The translations under genes were made by a program, and so were the position numbers. The notes below the pieces were generated by a model. It did no database searches. It worked only from the letters and a program-made list of their open reading frames with translations, and was not told the DNA's origin. From the NCBI GenBank assembly GCA_037045355.1, contig JBAOHO010000012.1:124001-188000 (forward strand): 64,000 nt of DNA, in the 5' to 3' direction. This document shows, one piece after another, positions 25,641 to 35,237 of this stretch (the stretch's first letter is position 1; every line of letters starts with the position of its first letter). This DNA comes from Candidatus Nanopelagicales bacterium. Lineage in GTDB: Bacteria; Actinomycetota; Actinomycetes; S36-B12; GCA-2699445.

Positions 25641-27405
25641 TTATGTGTGGGCTGGGTCGCCTGACAGTGCGGTGAGGGCGTCCGCACCAACTGGTTCGGT
25701 GGGCAGCATGGGGATGGCTGCTAGGCGTTGAGCCAGTTCGGTGATTCGCAGGTATTGGCCGAGTTCCTGGTGGGCTCGTTGCTGCAGCAGTGGCGATTCT
25801 GGGTTGGCCGCGGCGATCGAGTTGTTGATGATCCAGGCCCAAGGGTGGATTCCGGCCCGAAGCAGGTCAATCTGAAGGTGCTCGGCTTCGGTGACGGGGG
25901 TGGGTTCTGGAGTGGTGACGATGAGGACCTTGGTGAGGTCGGGGTCCTGCAGCAGCATCAAAGGGGTGTGCAACGACAGGTTGTCTCCTGCCTGTCGAAC
26001 CATGTCTCGGTGGTAGGCGCCTGCGGTGTCGAGGAGGAGGAGTGTGTGGCCGGTCGGCGCTGTGTCCACCACCACGAAGCGGCGTCGGCCTTCGAGGACG
26101 ATGCGGGAGAACTGCTGGAATACGGCGATCTCCTCGGTACAGGGGGACAGGAGGTCTTCTGCGAGGTGGGCTTTGCCGTCGGCGTCGAGATTCTTGCCTT
26201 TGGTGGCCATGACGCGTTGGCGGTATTCGGTGGTGGCTTGTTCGGGGTCGACGCGGGTGACCCGGAGGTGTTCGACGCTGTCGGGCAGCACATCGGTGAG
26301 GTGGGCCGCAGGGTCGGTGGTGGTGAGGTGAACGTCGTGGCCGCGCGCGGCGAGGGCGACCGCGATTGCGGCTGCAACCGTGGTCTTGCCGACCCCACCC
26401 TTGCCCATACACATGATCAGTCCGTGGCCTTGCTGCTCCAGCGAGTCGATGAGGTTGCCCATGCGGTAGCGCTGGAGTGCCATCTACGGGCTCGACTGGG
26501 GTGCCGGTTACGGTGTCTTCACTGAGCAGAACCCGGAGCGCGGGGAGTCCGACGACGTTGTCTGGACGCAGGGGGATCAGGTCGCGGGGAAGGTCGGCGA
26601 CATGCCCGGACATCGCGGCCAATGCGTGGTGCTCCCGCCGGCGAATCGCCTGGTCGAGGGCTGGGGATTCGACGCTGTCGGGGAGGATCGCGTTGACGAC
26701 GACGTTCGATGCGGTGATCCCGATGTCGGCGAGTTCCCGGTAGGTGCGAGACAGTTCCTGCAGCGCTGAAGGTTGGGCGCGCGTGACGAGGATGAGGCGT
26801 GTCTGCTTCAGGTCTTGAAGGGTGGCGACTGCCTCGGCGTACTGGGTGCGTTGTTGGTCGAGTCCAGCCAGGGGCCCCAGGCAGGAGGCGTCTCCCTTGC
26901 CGTCGTCAAGGAACCCGGTCCAGGAGCCGGGAAGTTGCAGCAGCCGGATGGTATGACCGGTCGGGGCGGTGTCGAAGATGATGTGGTCGTACCGCTGGTA
27001 GGCGGCATCGTTGGTCAGCAGGGCGGTGAACTCGTTGAAGGCAGCGACCTCCGTGGTGCACGAGCCAGACAGTTGTTCGGTGATCGCCGCGATCTCAGGA
27101 GCGGGCAGCAGGTCCCGGACGGGGTCGATGATGCTGTTGCGGTAGGCGTCCGCCGCCTGCTCCGGGTCGATTTCCAGCGCGTCGAGTCCCGGTACTTCGG
27201 GGACTGGGGTGATGGTGTTGCCGATGGTGACGCCGAACACCTGGGCGATGTTCGATGCGGGGTCGGTGCTGACCAGGAGGACGCGGCATGTCGGGGTGGC
27301 GAGGGCCACGGCGGTGGCGCTGGCGATGGAGGTCTTGCCCACCCCACCCTTGCCGGTGAAGAACAAGTAGCGGGGTGGGCTGGTGAGGAAGCGCATTAGC
27401 AGCAT
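25641..27405 (-). CDS. arsA: Arsenite efflux ATPase ArsA (frameshifted near 26480)
   Basis: Two homologous halves as in full-length ArsA, about 587 residues together. The first half (from 27405) has P-loop 'FFTGKGGVGKTSIAS', 'VSTDPASNIAQ' and 'FDTAPTGHTIRLLQLP'. The second (from about 26483 to 25641) has 'CMGKGGVGKTTVAA', 'TTTDPAAHLTDVL' and 'VDTAPTGHTLLLLD'. The frames meet in the linker near 26480, where one extra base explains the shift. ArsA powers arsenite extrusion and accepts arsenite from ArsD. ATG 27405 or ATG 27396 may be the start; the latter overlaps the arsD stop (TAATG) and gives 'MRFLTSPPRYLFFTG'. Last gene of the ars operon. Confidence 0.88.
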
Positions 27406-27779
27406 CCGCCGCTGCCGCAGCAGGAGTCACCTTCTGAGTCGTTGAGCAGCGTCAATGAGCTTGAGGTGGGAGTCGCTGCGATCTCGGCGTAGCGTTCGAG
27501 GTCACTGCGACTGGGATAGGTTCCCGTGAGCACAGTTACTCCGTTGACCGTTGTCAGGGGTAATCCGGCTGATCCAGCGACCTGCAGGAACCCTTTTACC
27601 GTGTCGCTGGAGGCGAATGCCAGGGGGTTGTTGGCGAGGTTGTGCCGTTCGATGTCAACGCCGCGGCCTTGAAGCGCGTTCAGGTCAGCGGTGAACTCCA
27701 CCAAGGCTTCGTCGACGTCCGGCCCGCATACCCCGGTGTTGCAGCACAACGCAGGCTCGTAGACGCGAATGACGGGCGT
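27396..27779 (-). CDS. arsD: Arsenite metallochaperone ArsD, apparent ACG start
   Basis: The frame gives PVIRVYEPALCCNTGVCG at the N-terminus, exactly the ArsD pattern with the vicinal Cys pair and the third Cys that bind As(III); the C-terminus ends with 'CCGSGGCC', a further cluster of Cys. In related proteins a Met precedes PVIRVYEP; here that codon is ACG at 27777-27779, and no ATG, GTG or TTG lies directly upstream. TTG 27749 would begin too late, after the motif start. Either ACG is used, or a base is wrong. ArsD hands arsenite to ArsA. Overlaps the 3' end of the arsM frame and, by TAATG, the start of arsA. Confidence 0.85.
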   Translation of the reverse strand, partial: TPVIRVYEPALCCNTGVCGPDVDEALVEFTADLNALQGRGVDIERHNLANNPLAFASSDTVKGFLQVAGSAGLPLTTVNGVTVLTGTYPSRSDLERYAEIAATPTSSSLTLLNDSEGDSCCGSGGCC

Positions 27780-28618
27780 TGCGGCCCGGGGTTCCCCCCG
27801 GGCTTGACCGCCCGGATGGCCGCTGATCGGATCACACCGTCCAGGCTGGTGAGCGCGTCATTGACGTCCAACCCTGCGGGCACTTCGGATTCGGGTACGT
27901 CGTTCACAAGTCCCTCCAGGGCGGCCCGGTCGAAGACCTTCGTCGGGTCCACCGACACTGCTGTGAATCCGGCATCGGTCAGCCCGGAGACACAGTCGGT
28001 CTCGGTGAGGGCGCCGCTGATGCAGCCGGTCCACAGGGCGGTGATGCTGGCGAGTTCATCGGGTAGGGGACGGCTGAGCACCACGTCGGAGACGGCCAGG
28101 CGGCCTCCGGGTCGTAGCACGCGGAAGGCTTCTGTGAAGACTCGACTCTTGTCCCCCGACAGGTTGATCACGCAGTTGGAGATGATCACGTCGACGGAGT
28201 TGTCGGGCAGGGGGATGTCCTCGATGTGTCCTTTCAGGAACTCAACGTTGGAGATGTCGGCCTTCGCCTGATTTCGTCGGGCGAGGTCCAGCATCTCGTC
28301 GGTCATGTCCAGGCCGTAGGCCTTGCCGGTGGGGCCGACGCGTTGCGCTGACAGCAGTACGTCGATACCCCCGCCCGAGCCCAGGTCGAGGACGGTCTCG
28401 CCGGGCTTGAAGTCGGCAAGAGCGGTGGGGTTGCCGCAGCCCAGCGAGGCGATGATCGCTTCTTCGGGGAGTAGCGATTTCACGGACTCGTCGTACTGTG
28501 ACCCGCCGAAGACCTGTGAGTCGTCCAACGGCGCCGAACAGCAGGTGGCCGATTGCGCGGCTGCGGCGTACCGCTCTCGCACTGTTTCACGGACCTGCTC
28601 TACCGAGGTGTCATTCAT
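27680..28618 (-). CDS. arsM: Arsenite methyltransferase ArsM (C-terminus uncertain)
   Basis: 312 residues in the open frame. The SAM-binding motif is 'VLDLGSGGGIDVLLSAQRVG' and the three arsenite-binding Cys are in 'ATCCSAP' (near 26), 'ISNCVINLSGDKS' (near 150) and 'TGCISGALTETD' (near 200). The enzyme methylates As(III) with SAM to volatile or exportable methylarsenicals. Family members usually end soon after the 'SAAIRAVKP' seen here at about 27810; the last 40 residues in this frame cover the start of arsD and look unrelated, so the true stop was probably lost by an indel near 27800. Start ATG 28618 is 40 bp after arsC. Confidence 0.9.
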   Translation of the reverse strand: MNDTSVEQVRETVRERYAAAAQSATCCSAPLDDSQVFGGSQYDESVKSLLPEEAIIASLGCGNPTALADFKPGETVLDLGSGGGIDVLLSAQRVGPTGKAYGLDMTDEMLDLARRNQAKADISNVEFLKGHIEDIPLPDNSVDVIISNCVINLSGDKSRVFTEAFRVLRPGGRLAVSDVVLSRPLPDELASITALWTGCISGALTETDCVSGLTDAGFTAVSVDPTKVFDRAALEGLVNDVPESEVPAGLDVNDALTSLDGVIRSAAIRAVKPGGNPGPQRPSFASTSLRCAATPGYAGRTSTKPWWSSPLT

Positions 28619-28658
28619 GAGTGTTGTCCTTCTGGGCGTTGCTATCCACGGGGTACGG

Positions 28659-29078
28659 CTATGACGTTGCTGCCGGAGGGGCGATCTCTGCGATCAGGGT
28701 TTCGACGCGGGTGCGGATCTCGTCGCGGATGGGGCGAACGGCAGCAACGCCTTGGCCGGCGGGATCCTGCAGGCTCCAGTCCTCGTATCGCTTGCCGGGG
28801 AAGATGGGGCAGGCATCGCCGCATCCCATGGTGATCACCACGTCGGACTCTTTGACCGCTTCGGTCGTGAGTACCTTCGGCACCTCGGCGGAGATGTCGA
28901 TGCCTTCTTCCGCCAGAGCCTCAACGACTGCGGGGTTGACTGTGTCGGCGGGTGCTGACCCTGCGGAACGAACTTCGACGCGGTCACCGGCCAGGTGGGT
29001 GAGGTAGGCGGCGGCCATCTGGGAGCGGCCTGCGTTGTGGACGCAGACGAACAACACGGACGGTTTGCTGGCGGTCAT
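28659..29078 (-). CDS. arsC: Arsenate reductase, thioredoxin-coupled (LMW-PTP fold)
   Basis: 139 residues. 'VLFVCVHNAGRSQMAA' holds the CX5R loop with the nucleophilic Cys, and 'VITMGCGDACPIFPGKRYED' (about 80-100) the two resolving Cys plus the Asp-Pro region that follows, which together define the thioredoxin-dependent ArsC class. It reduces arsenate to arsenite for export by Acr3. Start ATG 29078 overlaps the acr3 stop (ATGA); a longer frame upstream is the shadow of acr3. Confidence 0.94.
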   Translation of the reverse strand: MTASKPSVLFVCVHNAGRSQMAAAYLTHLAGDRVEVRSAGSAPADTVNPAVVEALAEEGIDISAEVPKVLTTEAVKESDVVITMGCGDACPIFPGKRYEDWSLQDPAGQGVAAVRPIRDEIRTRVETLIAEIAPPAATS

Positions 29079-30169
29079 GCTTTCTCCATCTGGGGGGTGG
29101 GGGTGAACAGGCGGTTGCGTAGCCACAGCGAGACGTAGACAAGGGCGACGAGGGCGGGCACCTCGATCAGGGGGCCGATGGTTCCGGCGAGGGCTTCCCC
29201 GCTGGTGACACCCCACACGCCGATGCAGACGGCGATGGCGAGCTCGAAGTTGTTTCCGGCTGCCGTGAACGCCATGGTGGCGGTCTTCGGATAGTCCAAG
29301 CCGATGGCCCGCGAAGCGAAGAACGCGGTGAACCACATGATCGCGAAGTACACCAACAAGGGGATGGCGATCCGGATGACCGCCAGCGGTTCGGAAGTGA
29401 TGCGTTGCCCCTGCAGGGCGAACATGACCACGATGGTGAACAGCAGCCCGTACAGGGCAATCGGTGAGATGCGGGGCAGGAACTTGTCGTCGTACCAAGC
29501 GCTGCCCTTGCGGGCGATGCCGACTCGGCGGGTCAGGTATCCGGCGACGAGAGGAATCCCCAGGAAGATCAGGACGCTTTTGGTTATCGACCACGTAGAG
29601 AACTGGGCGTCCGCGGTCTGCCAGCCGAGCCACCCAGGCAGGATCTGAAGATAGAACAGGCCAAGTGCGCTGTAGGCGACGATCTGGAACAGCGAGTTGA
29701 TCGCCACCAGCAGCGCTGCCGCCTCCCGGTCTCCGCAGGCAAGGTCGTTCCAGATCAACACCATCGCGATGCAACGGGCCAGCCCCACGACAATCAGTCC
29801 AGTGCGGAACTCCGGCTGGTCGGAGAGGAAGGTCCAAGCGAGGATGAACATCAGCGCCGGTCCGATGATCCAGTTCAACAGCAGTGAGAGGCCGAGCAGG
29901 TTCCGGTCGCCGGTGATGTGACCGATCTCCTCGTAGCGGACCTTTGCCAACACCGGGTACATCATGGCCAGCAGACCCACCGCGATCGGGATGCTCGTGC
30001 CCTCGATCTCTCCGGACCCCAGGACGTCCTGGACACCGGGCCACAGCCTTCCCAGGAGCAGGCCCGCGACCATCGCCGCGCCAATCCACAAAGGCAGCCA
30101 CCGGTCCAGCAGGGACAGACGCTGCAACACCGCTGTCTCCAGGACGTCGGTCTGCTGGCTTGCGCTCAT
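29075..30169 (-). CDS. acr3: Arsenite efflux permease ACR3
   Basis: 364 residues with ten predicted helices. The family's key Cys is in 'VGLARCIAMVLIWNDLACGD' (about 135) and the conserved Glu in 'FTAAGNNFELAIAVCIGVWG' (about 300), both needed for arsenite transport in ACR3 proteins. It exports As(OH)3 by proton exchange; ArsA in the operon may couple it to ATP. First gene of the operon acr3-arsC-arsM-arsD-arsA, divergent from arsR. A palindrome GCATCGATGC (30182-30191) lies 12 bp before its start. Confidence 0.95.
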   Translation of the reverse strand: MSASQQTDVLETAVLQRLSLLDRWLPLWIGAAMVAGLLLGRLWPGVQDVLGSGEIEGTSIPIAVGLLAMMYPVLAKVRYEEIGHITGDRNLLGLSLLLNWIIGPALMFILAWTFLSDQPEFRTGLIVVGLARCIAMVLIWNDLACGDREAAALLVAINSLFQIVAYSALGLFYLQILPGWLGWQTADAQFSTWSITKSVLIFLGIPLVAGYLTRRVGIARKGSAWYDDKFLPRISPIALYGLLFTIVVMFALQGQRITSEPLAVIRIAIPLLVYFAIMWFTAFFASRAIGLDYPKTATMAFTAAGNNFELAIAVCIGVWGVTSGEALAGTIGPLIEVPALVALVYVSLWLRNRLFTPTPQMEKA

Positions 30170-30260
30170 GGACCCTCACTCGCATCGATGCTTGTCAATA
30201 CGCACGGTACGCCCCTATATTTACAGCAGTCAATACGCCGCTCGGAAGGGGTCGTTCACG
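30170..30260. promoter_or_regulatory. Divergent ars promoter/operator region
   Basis: A direct repeat GTCAATACGC occurs at 30194-30203 and 30229-30238. For arsR a promoter TTGTCA (30192-30197), 18 bp, TATATT (30216-30221) is seen; for acr3 on the other strand TTGACT (30228-30233), 18 bp, TACCGT (30204-30209). The two promoters interleave and the repeats cover the -35 of one and the start region of the other, so ArsR bound here could shut off both. Confidence 0.6.
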
Positions 30261-30602
30261 ATGGCAAACGCAGCCGCGACGGCTTCCACGGTCGATGTAT
30301 CAGCCTGCTGCGCCAGCGGACTCACGACGCCCATCGACCGCGCCGATGCCGAGAACCTCGCCAAGATCCTCAAGGCTGTCGCGGAACCCGCCCGACTCCA
30401 GTTACTCGCGCTCATCCGTTCAGCAGGTGAGCGCTGCGCGTGTGACCTCACTGAACCGATTGGGCTCTCGCAACCCACCGTCAGCCACCACCTGAAGGTG
30501 CTCACCGACGCGGGGCTCATCACCCGCGAACAACGCGGCCAGTGGGCGTGGTTCAGAGCCAACGAAGCGCGGATCGGCGAACTCGCGAAACTCTTTGCCT
30601 GA
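30261..30602 (+). CDS. arsR: ArsR/SmtB family arsenic-responsive repressor
   Basis: 113 residues from ATG 30261, preceded by GGAAGGGG. The winged-helix core has 'AVAEPARLQLLALI' and recognition helix 'IGLSQPTVSHHLKVLTDAGL'. 'GERCACDLTEP' supplies the CxC pair just before the recognition region and 'VSACCASGL' another Cys pair at the N-terminus; both could form a trigonal As(III) site. It likely represses acr3-arsC-arsM-arsD-arsA and itself until arsenite binds. The next gene, an amidohydrolase, starts 11 bp later and is probably co-transcribed. A longer upstream frame is the shadow of acr3. Confidence 0.93.
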   Translation: MANAAATASTVDVSACCASGLTTPIDRADAENLAKILKAVAEPARLQLLALIRSAGERCACDLTEPIGLSQPTVSHHLKVLTDAGLITREQRGQWAWFRANEARIGELAKLFA

Positions 30603-30613
30603 AGGTGCGCGAC

Positions 30614-32338
30614 ATGACCGACACCATCCTGACCGCGTCATCCATCATCACGATGGACGACGCCCACCCACGAGCCGAGGCGATCGCCTTCGACAGCGAC
30701 ACGGGGCTGATCACCGTGGTGGGCACAGTGGCGCAGTGCCGGGAACACGCCCCCGGGGTCGCGGTCACCGATCTCGGCGGCACCGTCTTGATGCCAGGCT
30801 TCATCGAGGCCCACAGCCATCCGGTGTTGGCGGGATTGCTCACCCAGGACCCGGTGCACTGGATCGCGCCATCCAACGGCTACCCGACCTTCGCGGACGT
30901 CGCGGGACTGTGGCACACGATCGACAAGGAGACCAGCCCGGGCACGCCGGTCGTCTTCTATGGGCTCGACCGGCCCACGCAGGGGGTGGCGGCGCCCACC
31001 GCACCCAGTCTGGACGACTACTTCCCCGGTCGTTCTGCGGTTGTCCTCGACAACTCCGGACACGCCGTGTACTTCAACTCGAAGGTCATCGATGAACTCG
31101 GATGGCCTGACGGCAAACCTCCCGCCGATCCGCCGGGTGCGCGCTTCGGCCGTAACCCCGACGGCACGTCCAACGGCATCGCCTACGAGACCGCGGCGAT
31201 CCTTGCAGTTGCTGTGCCCACACTCCAACGGGTTATCGCCAACCCCTTGGCGTCGGCCGCAGCGTTCGTCCGGCTCATGGCTGCCAACGGCATCACCGCC
31301 ACGTCGGACATGGCGTACGCGGACACACTGCTGCCCGCCTACGAGGCCCTGTTGTCGCGCCCGGATGCGCCGATTCGCATCAGCGTCTACCGGTCGATGA
31401 CCGGACCGAACGCCCACGACCCGGTCGCCACCTCCCTGTCCACGGCCCTGCTACAGCAGCAGGGAGTCAAGATGTGGGCGGACGGCTCCCCGTTCCTCGG
31501 GACCCTCGCCGCTTCGTTTCCCTACGCGAGCAGCGCTGTGGTGCAGCAGGCCGGCATCCCGATCGGACCCGGTGGGGTAGCGAACATGAACTGGACCAGG
31601 CAGCAGATCGACCCGATCCTGGACCATTTCGCCCCCACGGGCCTGCAAGTGGTCACCCACATCAACGGTGACGAAGCGCTCGACATCATGCTGGACGCGT
31701 ACGAGCATGCCCTGGCTGTGCACCACCTGCTCGGCACGAACCACCGGTGGCGCATCGATCACTGTGGGGCGGCCCGAGCGGACCAACTCCAGCGGGCTCA
31801 CTCATTGGGGGTCGTGCTGTCTTCGGCGATCTATCAGGTCATCTACTGGGGGGATCTGCTGGACGGTCAACTGTTTGCCACGGACATCGGCTCACAGTGG
31901 GCAGCGACCGGCGACGCGGTCCGGGCGGGGATGCGCATCTCGTTTCACAATGACGGTCCACTGAGTCCCCCCATCCCGTTGGCCAATGTCGAATGCGCGG
32001 TGACCCGCAGGTCGGTCACCGGCCATGTCCACGGACCGCAGCAGATCATCGACCTCGAGAAGGCGCTGCGAGGGCACACCATCGACGCCGCATATGGTCT
32101 GCGCCGCGAGAAGGAGATCGGGTCGCTCGCGGTCGGCAAGTACGCGGATCTCGTGGAACTGTCCACCGATCCCTACGAGGCCGATCCGACAAAACTGGTC
32201 GAGCAGGTTGCGGTGCACGGCACCTGGCTGGCCGGTAGGCGGATCGATCTCGATCAGTTCGTCCAGCAGGTGACAGGCCTCGATCCGGCATCCCACCCGG
32301 TCGACCACGGGGACGTCATCGCCACCCACAGTTGCTGA
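30614..32338 (+). CDS. YtcJ-like metal-dependent amidohydrolase, downstream of arsR
   Basis: 574 residues from ATG 30614 ('MTDTILTASSIITMDDAHPR'). 'LMPGFIEAHSHPVLAG' carries the first metal ligands, 'QVVTHINGDEALDIML' and 'HRWRIDHCGAARADQ' further His residues, 'RISFHNDGPLSPP' the catalytic Asp, and 'VGKYADLVELSTDPYEADP' the closing beta-sandwich strand. The family includes N-substituted formamide deformylase. No signal peptide, so cytoplasmic. The short 11-bp gap to arsR implies shared transcription. It has a close paralogue at 33509 and a more distant one at 11530. Substrate unknown; an amide or C-N bond in an organic compound is the general expectation. Confidence 0.86.
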   Translation: MTDTILTASSIITMDDAHPRAEAIAFDSDTGLITVVGTVAQCREHAPGVAVTDLGGTVLMPGFIEAHSHPVLAGLLTQDPVHWIAPSNGYPTFADVAGLWHTIDKETSPGTPVVFYGLDRPTQGVAAPTAPSLDDYFPGRSAVVLDNSGHAVYFNSKVIDELGWPDGKPPADPPGARFGRNPDGTSNGIAYETAAILAVAVPTLQRVIANPLASAAAFVRLMAANGITATSDMAYADTLLPAYEALLSRPDAPIRISVYRSMTGPNAHDPVATSLSTALLQQQGVKMWADGSPFLGTLAASFPYASSAVVQQAGIPIGPGGVANMNWTRQQIDPILDHFAPTGLQVVTHINGDEALDIMLDAYEHALAVHHLLGTNHRWRIDHCGAARADQLQRAHSLGVVLSSAIYQVIYWGDLLDGQLFATDIGSQWAATGDAVRAGMRISFHNDGPLSPPIPLANVECAVTRRSVTGHVHGPQQIIDLEKALRGHTIDAAYGLRREKEIGSLAVGKYADLVELSTDPYEADPTKLVEQVAVHGTWLAGRRIDLDQFVQQVTGLDPASHPVDHGDVIATHSC

Positions 32339-32347
32339 TTCGCCGCG

Positions 32348-32380
32348 GCGCGGGCCCTGATTGCGGGGCGCGGGCCCTGA
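32348..32380 (+). repeat. 20-bp direct repeat after the amidohydrolase gene
   Basis: GCGCGGGCCCTGA occurs at 32348-32360 and 32368-32380, with a decayed third copy (GGGCGCGGATCCCG) at about 32389. GGGCCC and GGATCC centres make each copy partly palindromic. Confidence 0.55.
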
Positions 32381-32455
32381 GGTGCCGGGGCGCGGATCCC
32401 GCGGCGCGCTGCAGGGATCGGACACCCACTGCCGTGGTGCGGGAGACTCCGGACC

Positions 32456-33455
32456 ATGGCCTCCACCGCCTCCGCTCACCGCTCTGACGTGATCCGACGG
32501 ATGACGTCAGGGATGGTCCTGCTGCTCGTGGCCGTGGCCCCGCCGCTGGTTGTCGGGGCCCTGGTCCTGGGCAGCGGGTCGTTCACGCTGTGCCTTTTCG
32601 GAGTTCTGGTCGGGCTCATGAACACATTGATCGGTGGGGTGCGTGTCGGGCTCATCGCATCGGCTCTGTTCGTACTGCTCACTCCGGTGGCCTTGACCGT
32701 GGGCACCGCTCCGGTGGCCGGCGCCAGTCTCATGGCGGTCATCTGCCTGTTCGTGGGAGGTGGCGCCCTGTGGCGCCGGTACAGCGGCCTCTTCGAAATC
32801 CCGTTGGGGATGATCTACCTGATGACGCTGCCCGAGCCGCAGACCAGCGCGATCGCAGCCAAGACCGGTTGGCTGGGATTCCTCGTCACGGCGATGCTCG
32901 CGACAGGGGTCAGCGCGCTGTGGTCGGTGGCCGCCGTCCGAGTGCTGAAGGCGGACAAGGATGTGCCCCTCAGCGTCAAGAACGCGAAAGAGGACACGGT
33001 CGCGTACACGATCATCATGACGGTGTTGGTGTCCCTGTCGACGCTGTACGTCTTGGCGTTCGCGCAGGACACTCACGGCGTCTGGCTGGTTCTGACCCTG
33101 TTCATGGTCCTTCAGATCGGCCCCGGGGCGACAGAGTCACGTGCGTTTCATCGTGTCTGGGGCACGATCGCCGGGGCCTGGCGTCGCCGCTGTCCTGGCC
33201 ACCGTGGTGCCGAACGAGTGGATCCTGGTGATCCTCGTCGTCGGAGCCTTCTTGGGGACCTTGGCGATGATTGGCCGCTCACCGTACTGGCTGTATACGT
33301 TCTTCTTGACCAACCTGATCCTGCTCGGGACAACCCCGACCGATCAGGCCGTCACCTCCAGTCTGGAACGCGTCGGGTACACGGTCGTCGCTGCGCTGCT
33401 GTCGCTGCTGGCGATCGGCGCCTACGAACGCTTCTGGCGCCCGCCTGATCCTTGA
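32456..33455 (+). CDS. FUSC-like membrane protein (frameshifted near 33174)
   Basis: About 330 residues with two blocks of hydrophobic helices: residues 15-135 and, after a soluble stretch with 'VLKADKDVPLSVKNAKED', a second block from about 175. The second block starts in one frame ('VAYTIIMTVLVSLSTLYVL') and continues in the next ('GVAAVLATVVPNEWILVILV' to 'LLSLLAIGAYERFW'), joined by dropping one G of the run at 33173-33176. This double block is the layout of the fusaric-acid-resistance (FUSC) superfamily, proposed aromatic-acid exporters. It lies between two paralogous amidohydrolases, which suggests export or import of a related compound. Confidence 0.72.
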
Positions 33456-33508
33456 TCGCGCGTCGGCGGCGCCTGCTTCCTAGGCTCTGAGAATCTGGAA
33501 GGAACCGA

Positions 33509-35237
33509 ATGCCCGCTGATCTTGTTCTCAAAGCCCAAGCCATCATCACCATGGACGAGACGAACCCCAGAGTCGAAGCGGTGGCGGTGGATAGGGCGGC
33601 AGGAACGATCGTCGCCGTCGGCTCGCTGGCGCATGTGCAGTCAGCGGCTCCTGGGGTCGCACCCACGGATCTGGGCGACACCGTGCTGATGCCTGGCTTC
33701 ATCGAGGCCCACAGCCACCCCATCCCCTCGGGTGTCTTCACCGAGGAGCCCTCGCATTGGATCTCGCGCCCGCAGGGATACGCCACCTACGCCGACGTCC
33801 AGGCGCTGTGGCACCAGTTGGACCAGTCCCTTGCGGCGGGAGAGCCGGTCCTGTGCTGGGGGCTCGACCGGCTGGGTCAGGGTGCCCCGCAACTGACCAA
33901 CACGGAACTCGATGCGTACTTCCCCAGCCGGCCGGCCGCCATCATCGACATCTCGGGCCATGAGGCGTACTTCAACTCCGCCGTCATCACCATGAACGGC
34001 TGGACCGATGGCAAGCCTCCCGCAGATCCACCGGCTGCGCGCTTCGGACGCAATGCCGATGGCACATCCAACGGCCGCGCCTACGAGACCGGGGCCGTCG
34101 TCGCGGCAGTCAGCGGCGTGCAGAAGAAGGTCGTCACCAACCCGCTGCTCTCGGTGGCCAAGTGGTTCCGGACGTTGGCGCAAGCGGGTGTCACGACGTC
34201 GTCGGAGAACTCTTACGCGGCGAATCTTCTGCCGGCCTACGAGGCGCTGTTCTCGTCGGCCCACGTTCCCATTCGTGTCGGTGTGTACCAGGTATCGACG
34301 GACCCGACTTGTGGCGATCCCCTCAAGTCGAACGTGCCGCCGACCCGGTTCTGGAAGAACGGCATCAAGGTGTGGTCGGACGGAACGACCTTCATCGGCA
34401 CACTGGCCGCGTCGTTCCCCTACATCGACAATGCGACTACTCGTAACGCCGACATTCCGATGGGAGTCGGTGGCACGGCGATGATGAACTACACGCGCGA
34501 GCAGTTCGACGCGATCCTCGACCAACACGCAGCGTCGGGGCTGCAGATGGCCACCCATGCGCACGGGGATGTGGCAGTGGACATGGTTCTGGACGCCTAC
34601 GCCGAGGCGCTCGCCCGGCACCACCTGCTGGGCACCGATCACCGCTGGCGGGTGGAGCACTGGAGTGCGGCTGCGTGCCGACCAGTTCCAGCGGGCGGTC
34701 GAACTGGGTGTGGCCACGCCCCTGGCGTCCTATCAGTTCATGGATCTCGGGGATCTGTTGGATGGGACGCTGTTCCCCAGCGAGATCGGCAGCCAATGGG
34801 TGGCGGCCGCCGATGCCATCAAAGCCGGGTGCCGCGTGTCCTTCCACTCCGACAGTCCCGTCTCTCCGGTCACACCGCTGCTCGACGTGCAGTGCATGTC
34901 GTCGCGCCGGACGATGTCCGGCCAACTTCACGGAGCGAATCAGGCGATTTCGCTTGATGACGCCCTGAGAGGCGTGACCATCAATGCGGCGTTCCACTTG
35001 CGTCGGGACCACGACCTTGGATCGATCGAGGCCGGCAAACTCGCTGACTTCGTCGAACTGTCGGCGGACCCCTACGGTGTCGATCCCGCGGCGTTGACGG
35101 ACCACGTCACGGTGTTGGGAACGTGGTCAGGCGGCCGCAAAGTGGACACCGATGCATTCCTCTCGGACATCGAGAAGATCGACCCCAGTCCGCACCAGGA
35201 CCTGCATCAACACGCCACCACCCCGAAGAGCTGCTGA
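33509..35237 (+). CDS. YtcJ-like amidohydrolase, second copy (frameshifted near 34673)
   Basis: About 575 residues. First frame from ATG 33509 (GGAAGGA upstream): 'ADLVLKAQAIITMDETNPR', 'LMPGFIEAHSHPIPSG', 'QMATHAHGDVAVDMVLDAYA' and 'HRWRVEHWSAA'. The second frame continues 'ADQFQRAVELGVATPLASYQ', 'RVSFHSDSPVSP' and 'AGKLADFVELSADPYGVDP'. Removing one G of GCTGCGTGCC near 34673 gives 'AARADQFQRA', matching the paralogue at 30614 (AARADQLQRA). The two share long stretches such as 'GWxDGKPPADPPxARFGRN', so they arose by duplication. The same general hydrolase chemistry is expected; substrate unknown. Confidence 0.82.
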
